Notes under the pieces: generated by a model
What the model was told of the DNA's origin: nothing
Databases searched by the model: none
Seen by the model: the letters and a program-made list of their open reading frames with translations, nothing else
From: an uncultured Coriobacteriaceae bacterium
Lineage (GTDB): Bacteria > Actinomycetota > Coriobacteriia > Coriobacteriales > Atopobiaceae
Direction: 5' to 3'
NCBI GenBank assembly: GCA_902778135.1
Contig: CACYWP010000022.1
Span: forward strand, 1 to 55,218
DNA: 55,218 nucleotides
Shown here: piece by piece, positions 19,638-27,957 of the stretch
Position numbering within the stretch: the stretch's first letter is position 1
Layout: every line of letters starts with the position of its first letter
Position numbers and translations under genes: made by a program

Positions 19638-20630
19638 ATGTCCTTCACCGCCCAGGTCAAAGACGAGCTGTCACGTGTCGAGGGGTCCTGCTCCGAATGC
19701 GCGCTCGCCCAGCTCTCGGCCATCGTGCGCGTGTGCGGGACGCTGTCGTTCCGTGGCCCGGGCCGCTATTCCATACGCGTCTCCACCGAGACGGGTGCCG
19801 TCGCACGCACGATGATCAAGCTGACGCACGAGCTGTTCGACCTGGAGACGCGCCTGACGGTGCGTCACTCCAACCTGCACAAGACGCGCAACTACCTCAT
19901 CGAGATCCCCGAGCAGGACGAGCTGGAGGAGGACCTGATGCGGCTGGGCATCCTCGTGCCGGGACGCGGGCTGTCTACCGGTGCGCCGGTGCGCCTGCTC
20001 CAGCGACGTTGCTGCCGATCATCGTTTTTGAGGGGCGCCTTCATGGCCGGGGGGTTCGTCGCGGACCCGCGCGGGGACTTCCATCTGGAGATTGCGGTCA
20101 CCGGCGAGCAGTTCGCCCACGACATCATCGAGCTGATCGGCGAGCTGGGCATCGGTGCGCGGCTCAACCGCCGACGTGGTGCCTATGCCATCTACCTCAA
20201 GAGCTTCGACGACGTCGTCACGTTGCTGCGCTCCATCGGCGCGGTCCGCTCGGCGCGGGCGGTCTCCAACGTCCGACAGGTCAAGTCGCTGAAGAACGAC
20301 GTCAACCGTCGCGTCAATGCCGAGATGGCCAACCAGTCCCGCTCCACCAACGCCGCCGGCAACCAGATCGAACTGATCGCCGAGGCCGAGCGTACCATCG
20401 GCCTGCGAGCGCTTCCCCCTGCCGTTCGCGAGTTTTGCGAGCTACGACGCTCATATCCCGAGCTCTCCCTGGCGGACCTCGGGGCCCTGGCATCTCCCCC
20501 GACCAAGAAATCGGGCATGTACCATAGGCTTCTGCGTTTGCGCGCCCTTGTGCAGGAGGCGGGGGAGGGTGCGAATGGCGCTGTGGGTACGGGTGCCGTT
20601 GATAGCCGAGAGCTACCAACCACGGATTAA
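19638..20630 (+). CDS. whiA: DNA-binding protein WhiA
   Basis: A 330-residue WhiA, with an N-terminal homing-endonuclease-like (LAGLIDADG-type) region and a C-terminal helix-turn-helix (SLADLGALASPPTKKSGMYHRL). WhiA controls sporulation/cell-division genes in Streptomyces and chromosome segregation in Bacillus. It begins MSFTAQVKDELSRV, the family N-terminus. In many genomes yvcK/glmR separates rapZ and whiA; here they are two bases apart. A short CCCCG/CGGGG hairpin (20636-20649) follows the stop. Confidence 0.95.
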   Translation: MSFTAQVKDELSRVEGSCSECALAQLSAIVRVCGTLSFRGPGRYSIRVSTETGAVARTMIKLTHELFDLETRLTVRHSNLHKTRNYLIEIPEQDELEEDLMRLGILVPGRGLSTGAPVRLLQRRCCRSSFLRGAFMAGGFVADPRGDFHLEIAVTGEQFAHDIIELIGELGIGARLNRRRGAYAIYLKSFDDVVTLLRSIGAVRSARAVSNVRQVKSLKNDVNRRVNAEMANQSRSTNAAGNQIELIAEAERTIGLRALPPAVREFCELRRSYPELSLADLGALASPPTKKSGMYHRLLRLRALVQEAGEGANGAVGTGAVDSRELPTTD

Positions 20631-20656
20631 TTCCGCCCCGTCTGCGGGGTGAGCGG

Positions 20657-20684
20657 TTGAGGGGGTTGCGTTTGGGGTTAGACT
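20657..20684 (+). promoter_or_regulatory. Promoter of gap
   Basis: TTGAGG at 20657-20662 and TAGACT at 20679-20684 are separated by 16 bases. The predicted start would give a leader of about 60 bases before the gap ATG. Confidence 0.55.
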
Positions 20685-20752
20685 GTCCACAGTATGTTGG
20701 TTAGGGCCTGTCTCGAGGAACGGCCTCGGGGGGCCTCGCGAAAGGAGAAAGT

Positions 20753-21781
20753 ATGGCAGTTAAGGTTGCTATCAACGGCTTTGGTCGCATCGGTCGCCTG
20801 GCTTTCCGTCAGATGTTCGGTCATGAGGGCTCCGAGATCGTCGCTATCAACGACCTCACCTCCCCCACTATGCTCGCGCACCTCCTGAAGTATGACTCCT
20901 CTCAGGGCAACTACGCCCGCAACCACACCGTCGTGGCTGGCGAGGACTTCATCGAGGTCGACGGCAAGAAGATCACCATCTACGCCAAGGCCAACGCGGC
21001 AGAGCTCCCCTGGGGCGAGCTCGACGTCGACGTCGTGCTGGAGTGCACCGGTTTCTACACCAGCAAGGCCAAGGCCCAGGCTCACATCGACGCCGGCGCC
21101 AAGAAGGTCGTCATCTCCGCTCCCGCGGGCAACGACCTCCCCACGGTTGTTTTCAACGTCAACCACGACATCCTGACCGCTGATGACGACATCATCTCCG
21201 CGGCCTCCTGCACCACCAACTGCCTCGCTCCGATGGCCAAGGGCCTGAACGACTACGCCCCCATCGAGAAGGGCCTCATGACGACCATCCACGCCTACAC
21301 TGGCGACCAGATGATCCTCGACGGCCCGCAGCGCAAGGGCGACCTCCGTCGTGCCCGCGCTGGCGCCGTGAACATCGTCCCGAACAGCACCGGTGCTGCC
21401 AAGGCTATCGGCCTGGTCCTCCCCGAGCTCGCTGGCAAGCTTGACGGCTCCGCTCAGCGCGTCCCGACCCCGACCGGCTCCACCACCATCCTCTACGCCG
21501 TCGTTTCCGGCGAGGATGTCACCGCCGAGGGCATCAACGCTGCCATGAAGGCCTACGCTGACACCATCCCCGAGACCTTCGCTTACAACGAGGACGAGAT
21601 CGTCTCCTCCGACATCGTCGGCGAGACCCACGGCTCGATCTTCGACGCCACCCAGACCCGCGTCATGCCGCTGGCTGATGGCAAGTACCTCGTCCAGGTC
21701 GTGTCCTGGTACGACAACGAGAACTCCTACACCTCTCAGATGGTCCGCACCATCAAGTACTTCGAGAAGTTCGTTGCCTAA
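20753..21781 (+). CDS. gap: Type I glyceraldehyde-3-phosphate dehydrogenase
   Basis: Glycolytic NAD-dependent GAPDH of 342 residues. The Rossmann start [14 protein letters not shown], the catalytic Cys in [10 protein letters not shown], and the C-terminal [14 protein letters not shown] are all intact. AAAGGAG precedes the ATG. Codon choice is strongly biased (AAG, AAC, TCC, GCT), as expected for an abundant protein. Downstream pgk is separated by a strong hairpin, so gap may also make a monocistronic transcript. Confidence 0.98.
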   Translation: MAVKVAINGFGRIGRLAFRQMFGHEGSEIVAINDLTSPTMLAHLLKYDSSQGNYARNHTVVAGEDFIEVDGKKITIYAKANAAELPWGELDVDVVLECTGFYTSKAKAQAHIDAGAKKVVISAPAGNDLPTVVFNVNHDILTADDDIISAASCTTNCLAPMAKGLNDYAPIEKGLMTTIHAYTGDQMILDGPQRKGDLRRARAGAVNIVPNSTGAAKAIGLVLPELAGKLDGSAQRVPTPTGSTTILYAVVSGEDVTAEGINAAMKAYADTIPETFAYNEDEIVSSDIVGETHGSIFDATQTRVMPLADGKYLVQVVSWYDNENSYTSQMVRTIKYFEKFVA

Positions 21782-21809
21782 GTCCAAGGCAGTACCTCTG
21801 GTGTAGCTG

Positions 21810-21848
21810 GGGCGCGGTCGCCGGTCGCAGGGCCGCGACCGCGCCCTT
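21810..21848 (+). terminator. Hairpin between gap and pgk (partial terminator)
   Basis: GGGCGCGGTCGC (21810-21821) pairs perfectly with GCGACCGCGCCC (21835-21846), followed only by TTCC. With no real T-run it is more likely an attenuator or 3'-end stabiliser that sets a higher gap than pgk-tpiA level. Confidence 0.55.
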
Positions 21849-21885
21849 CCTGTAAGAACACGACGAAGAAGAAGGAGTGATTCCC

Positions 21886-23076
21886 ATGGCCTTTACCAAG
21901 AAGACCGTCCGGGACATCGACGTCAAGGGCAAGAAGATCATCATGCGCGTCGACTTCAACGTCCCCCTGAAGGACGGCGTGGTGACCGATGACACGCGCG
22001 TTCGCGCCGCCATCCCCACCATCAAGTACCTCAAGGAGCAGGGCGCTGGCATCATCCTGATGAGCCACCTCGGTCGCCCCAAGGGCGACGGCCCCGAGCC
22101 CGCGCTCTCCCTCAAGCCGGCTGCCGACAAGCTCGCCGAGCTCACTGGCTACGACGTCAAGTTCGTCGCCGACACCTATGGTGACGAGGCCGCCGCGGCC
22201 TGCGCCGCCGTCAAGCCGGGCGACATCCTCGTGCTCGAGAACGTCCGCTTCCTCAAGGCCGAGAAGAAGAACGACCCCGAGGTCGCCAAGAAGCTGGCCT
22301 CCTACGCCGACATCTTCGTGCTCGACGCCTTTGGCACCGCTCACCGTGCCCAGGGCTCGGTTGTGGGCCCCGCCGCCTACATCCCCGCCGTCGCCGGTTT
22401 CCTTCTGGAGAAGGAAGTCGACACCCTTACCAGCATCTTCGCCGATCCCGCGCGTCCGTTCGTGGCCGTCGTTGGTGGCTCCAAGGTCTCCAGCAAGATT
22501 GGCGTCCTCGAGAACCTCATCGAGTCCGCTGACACCCTGATCATCGGTGGCGGCATGGCCTACACCTTCTTCCTGGCCAAGGGCTACGAGGTCGGCACCT
22601 CCCTCAAGGAGGTCGACTGGATCGAGCGCGCTGGCGAGATGATGAAGAAGGCAGAGGAGAAGGGCTGCAAGATCCTGCTGCCCATCGACAACGTCTGCGC
22701 CGACCACTTTGGCGAGGACGCCGAGGGCGTGACCTTCGACTCCGACAAGATCCCCGAGAACATGATGGGCATGGACATCGGCCCCAAGACCGTCGAGCTG
22801 TACTGCGACGCCGTCAAGGGCGCTGCGACCGTGTTCTGGAATGGTCCCATGGGCGTCTTCGAGTTCGATCAGTTCGCCAAGGGCACCGAGGCTGTCGCCC
22901 GTGCCATCGGCGCTTCTGACTGCACGTCCATCATCGGCGGCGGCGACTCCGTCGCGGCTATCAACAAGTTCGGCCTGGCCGACCAGATGAGCTGGATCTC
23001 CACCGGCGGTGGCGCTTCCATGGAGCTCGTCGAGGGCAAGGCCCTTCCCGGAGTGGAGGCGCTTCTCGATGCGTAA
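21886..23076 (+). CDS. pgk: Phosphoglycerate kinase
   Basis: A 396-residue phosphoglycerate kinase making ATP and 3-phosphoglycerate. N-terminal substrate-site motifs RVDFNVPL and MSHLGRPKG and the C-terminal nucleotide site GGGDSVAA are present. The start with GAAGGAG nine bases upstream is preferred to an in-frame GTG three codons earlier. It shows the same highly expressed codon bias as gap, and the tpiA start overlaps its last codons by eight bases. Confidence 0.98.
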   Translation: MAFTKKTVRDIDVKGKKIIMRVDFNVPLKDGVVTDDTRVRAAIPTIKYLKEQGAGIILMSHLGRPKGDGPEPALSLKPAADKLAELTGYDVKFVADTYGDEAAAACAAVKPGDILVLENVRFLKAEKKNDPEVAKKLASYADIFVLDAFGTAHRAQGSVVGPAAYIPAVAGFLLEKEVDTLTSIFADPARPFVAVVGGSKVSSKIGVLENLIESADTLIIGGGMAYTFFLAKGYEVGTSLKEVDWIERAGEMMKKAEEKGCKILLPIDNVCADHFGEDAEGVTFDSDKIPENMMGMDIGPKTVELYCDAVKGAATVFWNGPMGVFEFDQFAKGTEAVARAIGASDCTSIIGGGDSVAAINKFGLADQMSWISTGGGASMELVEGKALPGVEALLDA

Positions 23077-23836
23077 CAGGATGATTGCTGGCAACTGGAA
23101 GATGAACAAGACCTTCTCCGAGGCCGTCGTGCTGGCCGAGGGTCTGGCCAAGGAGCTTGCGGGCGGCACGGGCGACGTTGACGTCGTCGTCGCTCCCCCC
23201 ACGGTCGACCTGAAGGGCGTCGCCGAGGTCATCGAGAAGGAAGAGGCCCCGTTTGCCCTCTCCGCCCAGAACGTGTATTGGGAGGAGGCCGGCGCCTACA
23301 CCGGCGAGACTGCCCCCAACATGCTCGAGGCCATTGGTGCCACCTACTGCATCATCGGTCACTCCGAGCGTCGTGACTACTTCGGCGAGACTGACGAGGA
23401 CATCAACAAGAAGGCCAAGGCCCTGATGGCCCACGGCATCGTCCCCATCAGCTGCTGCGGCGAGTCCCTGGAGATCCGCGAGGCCGGCACGCACGTCGAG
23501 TTCGTCGTCGACCAGATCAAGAAGGACACCGCTGGCCTGGAGATCGCCGATCCCGCCAAGTATGTCATCGCCTACGAGCCCATCTGGGCCATCGGCACCG
23601 GCAAGACCGCTACCGCCGATGACGCGCAGGAAGTCTGCGGCGCCATCCGCAAGACCCTCGTCGAGATCTTCGGCGAGGAGACCGCTGCCGGCATCCGCGT
23701 CCTGTACGGCGGCTCCGCCAACCCGAGCAACATCGCCGGCTTCCTGGAGAAGGAAGACGTCGACGGCGCTCTCGTCGGTGGCGCTTCCCTCAAGGCCGAC
23801 GGCTTCGCCGACATGGTGCGCTCCGCCATGGCGTAA
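23069..23836 (+). CDS. tpiA: Triosephosphate isomerase
   Basis: A 255-residue TIM barrel interconverting DHAP and GAP. Lys in NWKMNK, catalytic His in IIGHSERR, catalytic Glu in AYEPIWAIGTG and the phosphate loop LYGGS are intact. The ATG lies within the end of pgk, with GGAGTGGAGG as ribosome binding site, so translation is coupled. A strong terminator follows. Confidence 0.98.
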   Translation: MRNRMIAGNWKMNKTFSEAVVLAEGLAKELAGGTGDVDVVVAPPTVDLKGVAEVIEKEEAPFALSAQNVYWEEAGAYTGETAPNMLEAIGATYCIIGHSERRDYFGETDEDINKKAKALMAHGIVPISCCGESLEIREAGTHVEFVVDQIKKDTAGLEIADPAKYVIAYEPIWAIGTGKTATADDAQEVCGAIRKTLVEIFGEETAAGIRVLYGGSANPSNIAGFLEKEDVDGALVGGASLKADGFADMVRSAMA

Positions 23837-23865
23837 GCCCTCACGCGAAGGCATGATGTTGTATG

Positions 23866-23896
23866 GGACCCGGGCTTCGGCCCGGGTCCTTCATTT
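23866..23896 (+). terminator. Rho-independent terminator after tpiA
   Basis: GGACCCGGGC (23866-23875), a TTCG tetraloop, and GCCCGGGTCC (23880-23889), followed by TTCATTT. It closes the gap-pgk-tpiA unit. Confidence 0.85.
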
Positions 23897-23988
23897 GGCC
23901 GTCGTATCGATGTCCGAGGAGCGGTCGTTCCGTGTCCTCGAAATATGTCATAGTGGTATATCGTGCACAACCTTCTCCAGGAGGTACG

Positions 23989-25239
23989 GTGTCTGAGGGT
24001 ACACAGAGGGAATCGCTCTTCAGGGTGGCGAACTACCCGGCATGGTTCGGGGCCGACACCTTCCTCCTCTGTGGGTCGGCGGTGCATTGGATCGTCATCT
24101 CGCTCATGGCGTACGAGCTGTCGGGCTCGGTCACGATGGCAGGCTGGTTCTCCACCGCGCGTGGAATCATGAGCGTGTTCACGCAGGTGGTGGGTGGTAC
24201 GTTCGTAGACCGCCACGACCATCGGCTGCTGCTGCTGGCCCAGTCTGGCATCTGCGGCGCGCTATGGGCGACCATGGGCGTGCTCTACGCCACGGGAAAC
24301 CTCACCTTTTTGCGCTTCATGGTGCTCTGCCTCTCTTCGAGTGCGGTGTTCGGCCTGCTTGACGGTACCTCCAATGCCGCGCTCATCACCGTGGTCGGCC
24401 CAAGGCGCTACGCCCAGGCAGAGAGCCTCAACCAGGGGCGCGACGCGGCGGTTCGCATGGCGGGGTCGCCTCTTGGTGCCACGCTCTATGGGATTTGGAA
24501 TGCCGCCCCGTTCTTTGCGAGCGCGATCTGCGATGCGGTGGCGTTCGTCTGCGCCTTCTCCCTGCGTCTGCCGGAGCGGCCCGAGACGAGGCAGGCCAAG
24601 GCGGGCATCGCCTCGTTCGCCCATGACCTGGTCGAAGGCTGGCGCTGGGTCTTTGCCAGCCGCACCATCGTCAGTGCCGTTGCGATCATGGGCCTCTTCG
24701 AGTTCGGCGCCTTCGCCATGCGCCAGGCGGTTAACCTCCAGCTGGTGTCGACGGGCACCGATGCCCTGCTCATCAGCCTCGTCAACGTCGTGAGCGGAGT
24801 TGCGACGCTTGTGGGCTCCCTCGTCTCGTCGCGCCTGTGCGACCACATTCCCGCGGGCAGGGGCATCATCGTCATTCTCATGTGGGTGACGGTGGGCTAT
24901 GTGCCGCTTGTCATCTCCGGTGCCTACGGCTACGTGATTGCCAACGCCGTGCTCACGAGCCTTCCCATGCCGCTCTTCGGAGCCTTGGTCAACGGGTTCG
25001 TGTTCTCGAAGACTCCGGTCGAGCGTCAGGGACGCACGCGGGCTGCCGTGATGACGACCATCATGCTCTTTGGCAGCGCCTCTGGTGCCGTTGCGGGCGA
25101 GCTGCTGCCGCGCATCGGGTTTCAGGGATTCGTCATTGCGATGATGGTGCTGGTGGTGGTCTCCGTCGTGCTCGCGGCACTGAATCCGCGCATCCGCACC
25201 ATTCCCGCGAGTCCCCATTGGAGCGAGGTGGAGCTGTAG
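23989..25239 (+). CDS. Major facilitator superfamily transporter (EntS/MFS_3-like exporter)
   Basis: A 416-residue membrane protein with about 12 hydrophobic segments and the MFS loop motif TFVDRHDHRLLLL between segments 2 and 3. Its overall layout resembles EntS-type drug/siderophore exporters, but the substrate cannot be read from sequence. The GTG start follows CAGGAGG by five bases; the longer open frame upstream overlaps the tpiA terminator. It ends just before the structured RNA region of 25262-25530 and is convergent with the 6S RNA gene. Confidence 0.85.
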   Translation: MSEGTQRESLFRVANYPAWFGADTFLLCGSAVHWIVISLMAYELSGSVTMAGWFSTARGIMSVFTQVVGGTFVDRHDHRLLLLAQSGICGALWATMGVLYATGNLTFLRFMVLCLSSSAVFGLLDGTSNAALITVVGPRRYAQAESLNQGRDAAVRMAGSPLGATLYGIWNAAPFFASAICDAVAFVCAFSLRLPERPETRQAKAGIASFAHDLVEGWRWVFASRTIVSAVAIMGLFEFGAFAMRQAVNLQLVSTGTDALLISLVNVVSGVATLVGSLVSSRLCDHIPAGRGIIVILMWVTVGYVPLVISGAYGYVIANAVLTSLPMPLFGALVNGFVFSKTPVERQGRTRAAVMTTIMLFGSASGAVAGELLPRIGFQGFVIAMMVLVVVSVVLAALNPRIRTIPASPHWSEVEL

Positions 25240-25256
25240 GGATCCTGCACGCCAGG

Positions 25257-25359
25257 GCTGGGGGGTGTGGGCCCAGAATCGTCCGCTTGGTTCCAATTCG
25301 AATCCAACGGAGGTCCACACGTTCTCGATGCTGGATACACGCCCACATCTACCAGCACA
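25257..25359 (-). other. 6S-like structured segment downstream of the 6S RNA
   Basis: Read on the minus strand, this stretch folds as one rod: GCTGG/CCAGC, GTGGGC/GCCCAC, CCAG/CTGG, ATCG/CGAT and TCCG-TTGG/CCAA-G-CGGA around an A/T-rich loop. It shares blocks GTATCCAG, CCTCCGTTG, TGGAAC and AAGCGG, in the same order, with the apical arm of the adjacent 6S RNA. It has neither an obvious promoter nor a T-run of its own. It may be a degenerate tandem copy, a second regulatory RNA, or the 3' UTR structure of the convergent MFS gene. Confidence 0.45.
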
Positions 25360-25364
25360 GACAC

Positions 25365-25530
25365 AAAAAGCATCCCCCGCGGTTTCGATTATGAACCCAC
25401 CTACCTAAGGTGGGTGTCCTGCCCGCTTGTTCCAGCTTCCTCAGCAACGGAGGATTCCTGTACTGGATACGGGACCTCGGACTCCCTCGAAACGCTTGTC
25501 GGTTCACCCAGTTAGAACCACGGGGGATAC
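25365..25530 (-). ncRNA. ssrS: 6S RNA (RNA polymerase-binding regulatory RNA)
   Basis: About 166 nt on the minus strand. A 15-bp closing stem joins GTATCCCCCGTGGTT (5' end at 25530) to AACCGCGGGGGATGC, with U-G pairs only in the minus-strand RNA, followed by TTTTT (25369-25365) as terminator. Inside is a wide bubble with a hairpin ACCCACCT/AGGTGGGT on its 3' side, and an apical rod GTCC/GGAC, CCCG/CGGG, TCCAG/CTGGA, TCCTC/GAGGA. This rod-bubble-stem plan and the GACACCCACC segment are those of 6S RNA, which sequesters housekeeping RNA polymerase in stationary phase. A TATAGT -10 box sits seven bases upstream of the 5' end. Identified by fold and motifs, not by search. Confidence 0.75.
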
Positions 25531-25537
25531 TACTTCC

Positions 25538-25543
25538 ACTATA
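25538..25543 (-). promoter_or_regulatory. -10 element of the 6S RNA gene
   Basis: TATAGT on the minus strand, seven bases before the first base of the closing stem. No good -35 is seen at 17 bases. Confidence 0.6.
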
Positions 25544-25652
25544 CGTGTGTCCCTTGCGGATACCAGTCTTGACTTGTGAGACAGAACCGCAAACAATCGT
25601 ATGATAGGCATTGGACTTTGAGCCAGCGCAAGGGTTTGGGAGGCTTTTCGAC

Positions 25653-26855
25653 ATGGATTGGCGGTGGGTGGCCTACCTGTGCTTCTTTGTGCTGGCGTTT
25701 TTCGTCTCCATGCTCATGACCCCCATAGCGTCAAAGATCGCCTGGCGTCTGGATGCCGTCGATTACCCTGACAGCCGTCGCATCAACCGGTCACCGACGC
25801 CGCGCATGGGTGGCATTGCCGTCTTCGCGGGCATCATGTCGATGGTCGTCATCCAGATGCTGGGCTCCCACATACTCGGATGGCCGCTCACCTTCACGCC
25901 TTCGCCACTGTTGCAACGCGTCAGCTACCCGCTGCTTGCCGTCGCCTTCGTGGTCATCTTCGTCACGGGCCTCATCGACGACTGCGTGTCCCTCACGCCG
26001 CGCAAGAAGCTGATCGGCCAGGTGCTCGCCGCAACCATCGCCGTTGCCAGCGGCCTGGTGATCGGCGACGTCGTCAACCCGGTCGAGGAGACGAGCCTCT
26101 TCCACCTGGGGTGGCTCACCTATCCGGTGACGGTCATCTACCTTGTCGGCTATGTGAACATCTTCAACCTGATCGATGGCATCGACGGGCTGGCGTCGGG
26201 AATCTCCTTCATCGCGAGCATCACGCTCTTCGTCCTGTCCCTGCTCCGCGGCCAGATCGACGCGGCCTCGCTGGCCATCGCGCTCGCCGGCTCGACGCTG
26301 GGCTTCCTGCGCTACAACTTCCATCCCGCATCCATCTTCCTGGGGGATTCGGGATCGCTGTTGCTGGGGTTCACCCTGGCTACCGTTTCGCTGCTGTCGG
26401 TGACGCGCATCTCCAGTCTGACGACCATCATCGTCCCTCTGGTCGTCGCCGGCATCCCCATCATCGACACTCTCTCGGCCATCATCCGCCGCAGCCGCGC
26501 ACACGTCAGCGTCGGTCAGGCGGATCGCGGCCACATCCATCACCGCCTGCTGGATGAGGGCTTCGACCAGCGTCAGACGGTCTTGGTCATCTACGGGTGG
26601 ACGGTCATGCTGTCGGTTGGCGCCATCGTGCTGACCCAGGTGCCGCTGGCAGCGCGCGTCACGATTTTCGTCCTTCTGGTGGCGGCCTCCTGCCTCTTCG
26701 CCGCGAAGCTGCGCCTCTTCAGCCCCGTGCTGTTGCACCACTACAACCCGCGCACGGGCCACGACGAGATCATCACCCCCCAGGACCCCGCCTTCGAGAA
26801 GGAGGAGGCTCGCTTCGAGCAGGAGCACACCCCGCACGTGCCCTTCCTCAAGTGA
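25653..26855 (+). CDS. wecA: WecA/TagO-type undecaprenyl-phosphate N-acetylglucosaminyl 1-phosphate transferase
   Basis: A 400-residue polytopic enzyme of the MraY/WecA family that starts cell-wall glycopolymer assembly by placing GlcNAc-1-P on undecaprenyl phosphate. Eleven or so membrane segments carry the family motifs: DYPDSRRINRSPTPRMGGIA, GLIDDC, NIFNLIDGIDGLASG, and the WecA-type ADRGHIHHRLL loop. The MraY signature is not present, favouring WecA/TagO. A ~35-residue charged C-terminal tail follows. GGGAGG lies ten bases before the ATG. The radical SAM gene follows seven bases later. Confidence 0.9.
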   Translation: MDWRWVAYLCFFVLAFFVSMLMTPIASKIAWRLDAVDYPDSRRINRSPTPRMGGIAVFAGIMSMVVIQMLGSHILGWPLTFTPSPLLQRVSYPLLAVAFVVIFVTGLIDDCVSLTPRKKLIGQVLAATIAVASGLVIGDVVNPVEETSLFHLGWLTYPVTVIYLVGYVNIFNLIDGIDGLASGISFIASITLFVLSLLRGQIDAASLAIALAGSTLGFLRYNFHPASIFLGDSGSLLLGFTLATVSLLSVTRISSLTTIIVPLVVAGIPIIDTLSAIIRRSRAHVSVGQADRGHIHHRLLDEGFDQRQTVLVIYGWTVMLSVGAIVLTQVPLAARVTIFVLLVAASCLFAAKLRLFSPVLLHHYNPRTGHDEIITPQDPAFEKEEARFEQEHTPHVPFLK

Positions 26856-26862
26856 CCGATTT

Positions 26863-27804
26863 ATGGACCTGTCCCGCAAAGCATACGAACCTTGCGCGCT
26901 CTGCCCGCGTCGCTGTGGCGCCCGTCGACTGTCGGGCGCTGCCGGCGTCTGCGGGGCCTCGGCGTCGCTGCGCATCGCCCGGGCAGCCCTCCACTTTTGG
27001 GAGGAGCCGCCCATCTCCGGGGAGAGTGGCTCGGGTGCGATCTTCTTCGCGGGCTGCCCGTTGCGTTGCGTGTTCTGCCAGAACCACGAGATATCGCACG
27101 AGGGCTTCGGCATCGAGATTGGCGTCGGCAGGCTTGCGCAGATCATGCTGGAGATGCAGGAGCAGCACGCCCTCAACATCAACCTCGTGACGCCCGGGCA
27201 TTATGCGCCGCATGTCGTGGAGGCCGTGGCGATGGCACGCGAAAGGGGACTGCGGCTGCCCATCGTCTGCAACACCTCGGGATACGAGCGCGTGGAGCTG
27301 GTGGAGGCGCTGGCGGGCACCGTCGACGTGTGGCTCACCGACTTCAAGTACGCGTCATCCGACCTCGCGGGTCGCCTCTCCGCCGTCCGGGACTATCCCA
27401 GCGTCGCGGAAGAGGCGCTCGGGTCCATGCTCGAGGGGTTGCGTCATGCGGGTGGCAGGTGCATGCGCGAGGATGGTTCCATGGAGCGGGGCATCATCGT
27501 GCGCCACCTGGTGCTGCCCGGCCAGAGCGACGACTCGCTCGACGTCCTCGATACCGTCTGGCGCCTGTGCGGCAACGAGGTCGACCTCTCGGTCATGAAC
27601 CAATACACGCCCAACGAGCGGTGCCTGCGTGAGGGAGGGACCCTTGCGCGCGCCGTCACGGCTGACGAGTACGAGCTGGTTCTCGATTATGCCGATGCCT
27701 TGGGGTTCGAGCATCTCTGGTGGCAGCAGGGGGGCACGGTGTCCGAGAGCTTCGTCCCAGCCTTCGACGCGACCGGTGTCGTGGGTCCCGAGCTGGGGGA
27801 GTGA
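26863..27804 (+). CDS. Radical SAM protein, PflX-like (COG1313 type)
   Basis: A 313-residue radical SAM protein. The cluster-binding site is GCPLRCVFCQN (CxxxCxxC, residues ~65-75), similar to pyruvate formate-lyase activating enzymes. An additional N-terminal Cys group CALCPRRCGARR plus VCGAS resembles the PflX group, whose substrate is not known. The start has no clear Shine-Dalgarno and lies seven bases after the wecA gene, suggesting translational coupling. It is probably a cytoplasmic Fe-S enzyme of anaerobic metabolism. Confidence 0.85.
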   Translation: MDLSRKAYEPCALCPRRCGARRLSGAAGVCGASASLRIARAALHFWEEPPISGESGSGAIFFAGCPLRCVFCQNHEISHEGFGIEIGVGRLAQIMLEMQEQHALNINLVTPGHYAPHVVEAVAMARERGLRLPIVCNTSGYERVELVEALAGTVDVWLTDFKYASSDLAGRLSAVRDYPSVAEEALGSMLEGLRHAGGRCMREDGSMERGIIVRHLVLPGQSDDSLDVLDTVWRLCGNEVDLSVMNQYTPNERCLREGGTLARAVTADEYELVLDYADALGFEHLWWQQGGTVSESFVPAFDATGVVGPELGE

Positions 27805-27884
27805 TGGCCGTGCAAGGAGGAGGGTGGCGCGCAACCCTTCCCGTGCGTCGCGCCCACCCGTCTCCACGAATCTGGCAAAAGGCT

Positions 27885-27912
27885 TTGCCTTGGTGTCACG
27901 TGCGAGTATAGT
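27885..27912 (+). promoter_or_regulatory. Promoter upstream of the small membrane protein
   Basis: TTGCCT at 27885-27890 and TATAGT at 27907-27912 with a 16-base spacer. The -35 overlaps the right arm of a small inverted repeat GGCAAA/TTTGCC (27874-27889). Confidence 0.6.
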
Positions 27913-27957
27913 TGCTAGCATATGCGCCGATGGTGGCGCCTGACGAAGGGACATGAC

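Noticed and set aside
25349..25654. 101-codon minus-strand frame across the 6S region
   Set aside because: The region is explained by RNA secondary structure with wobble pairing, a promoter and a terminator; the frame has no ribosome binding site and crosses the RNA gene.
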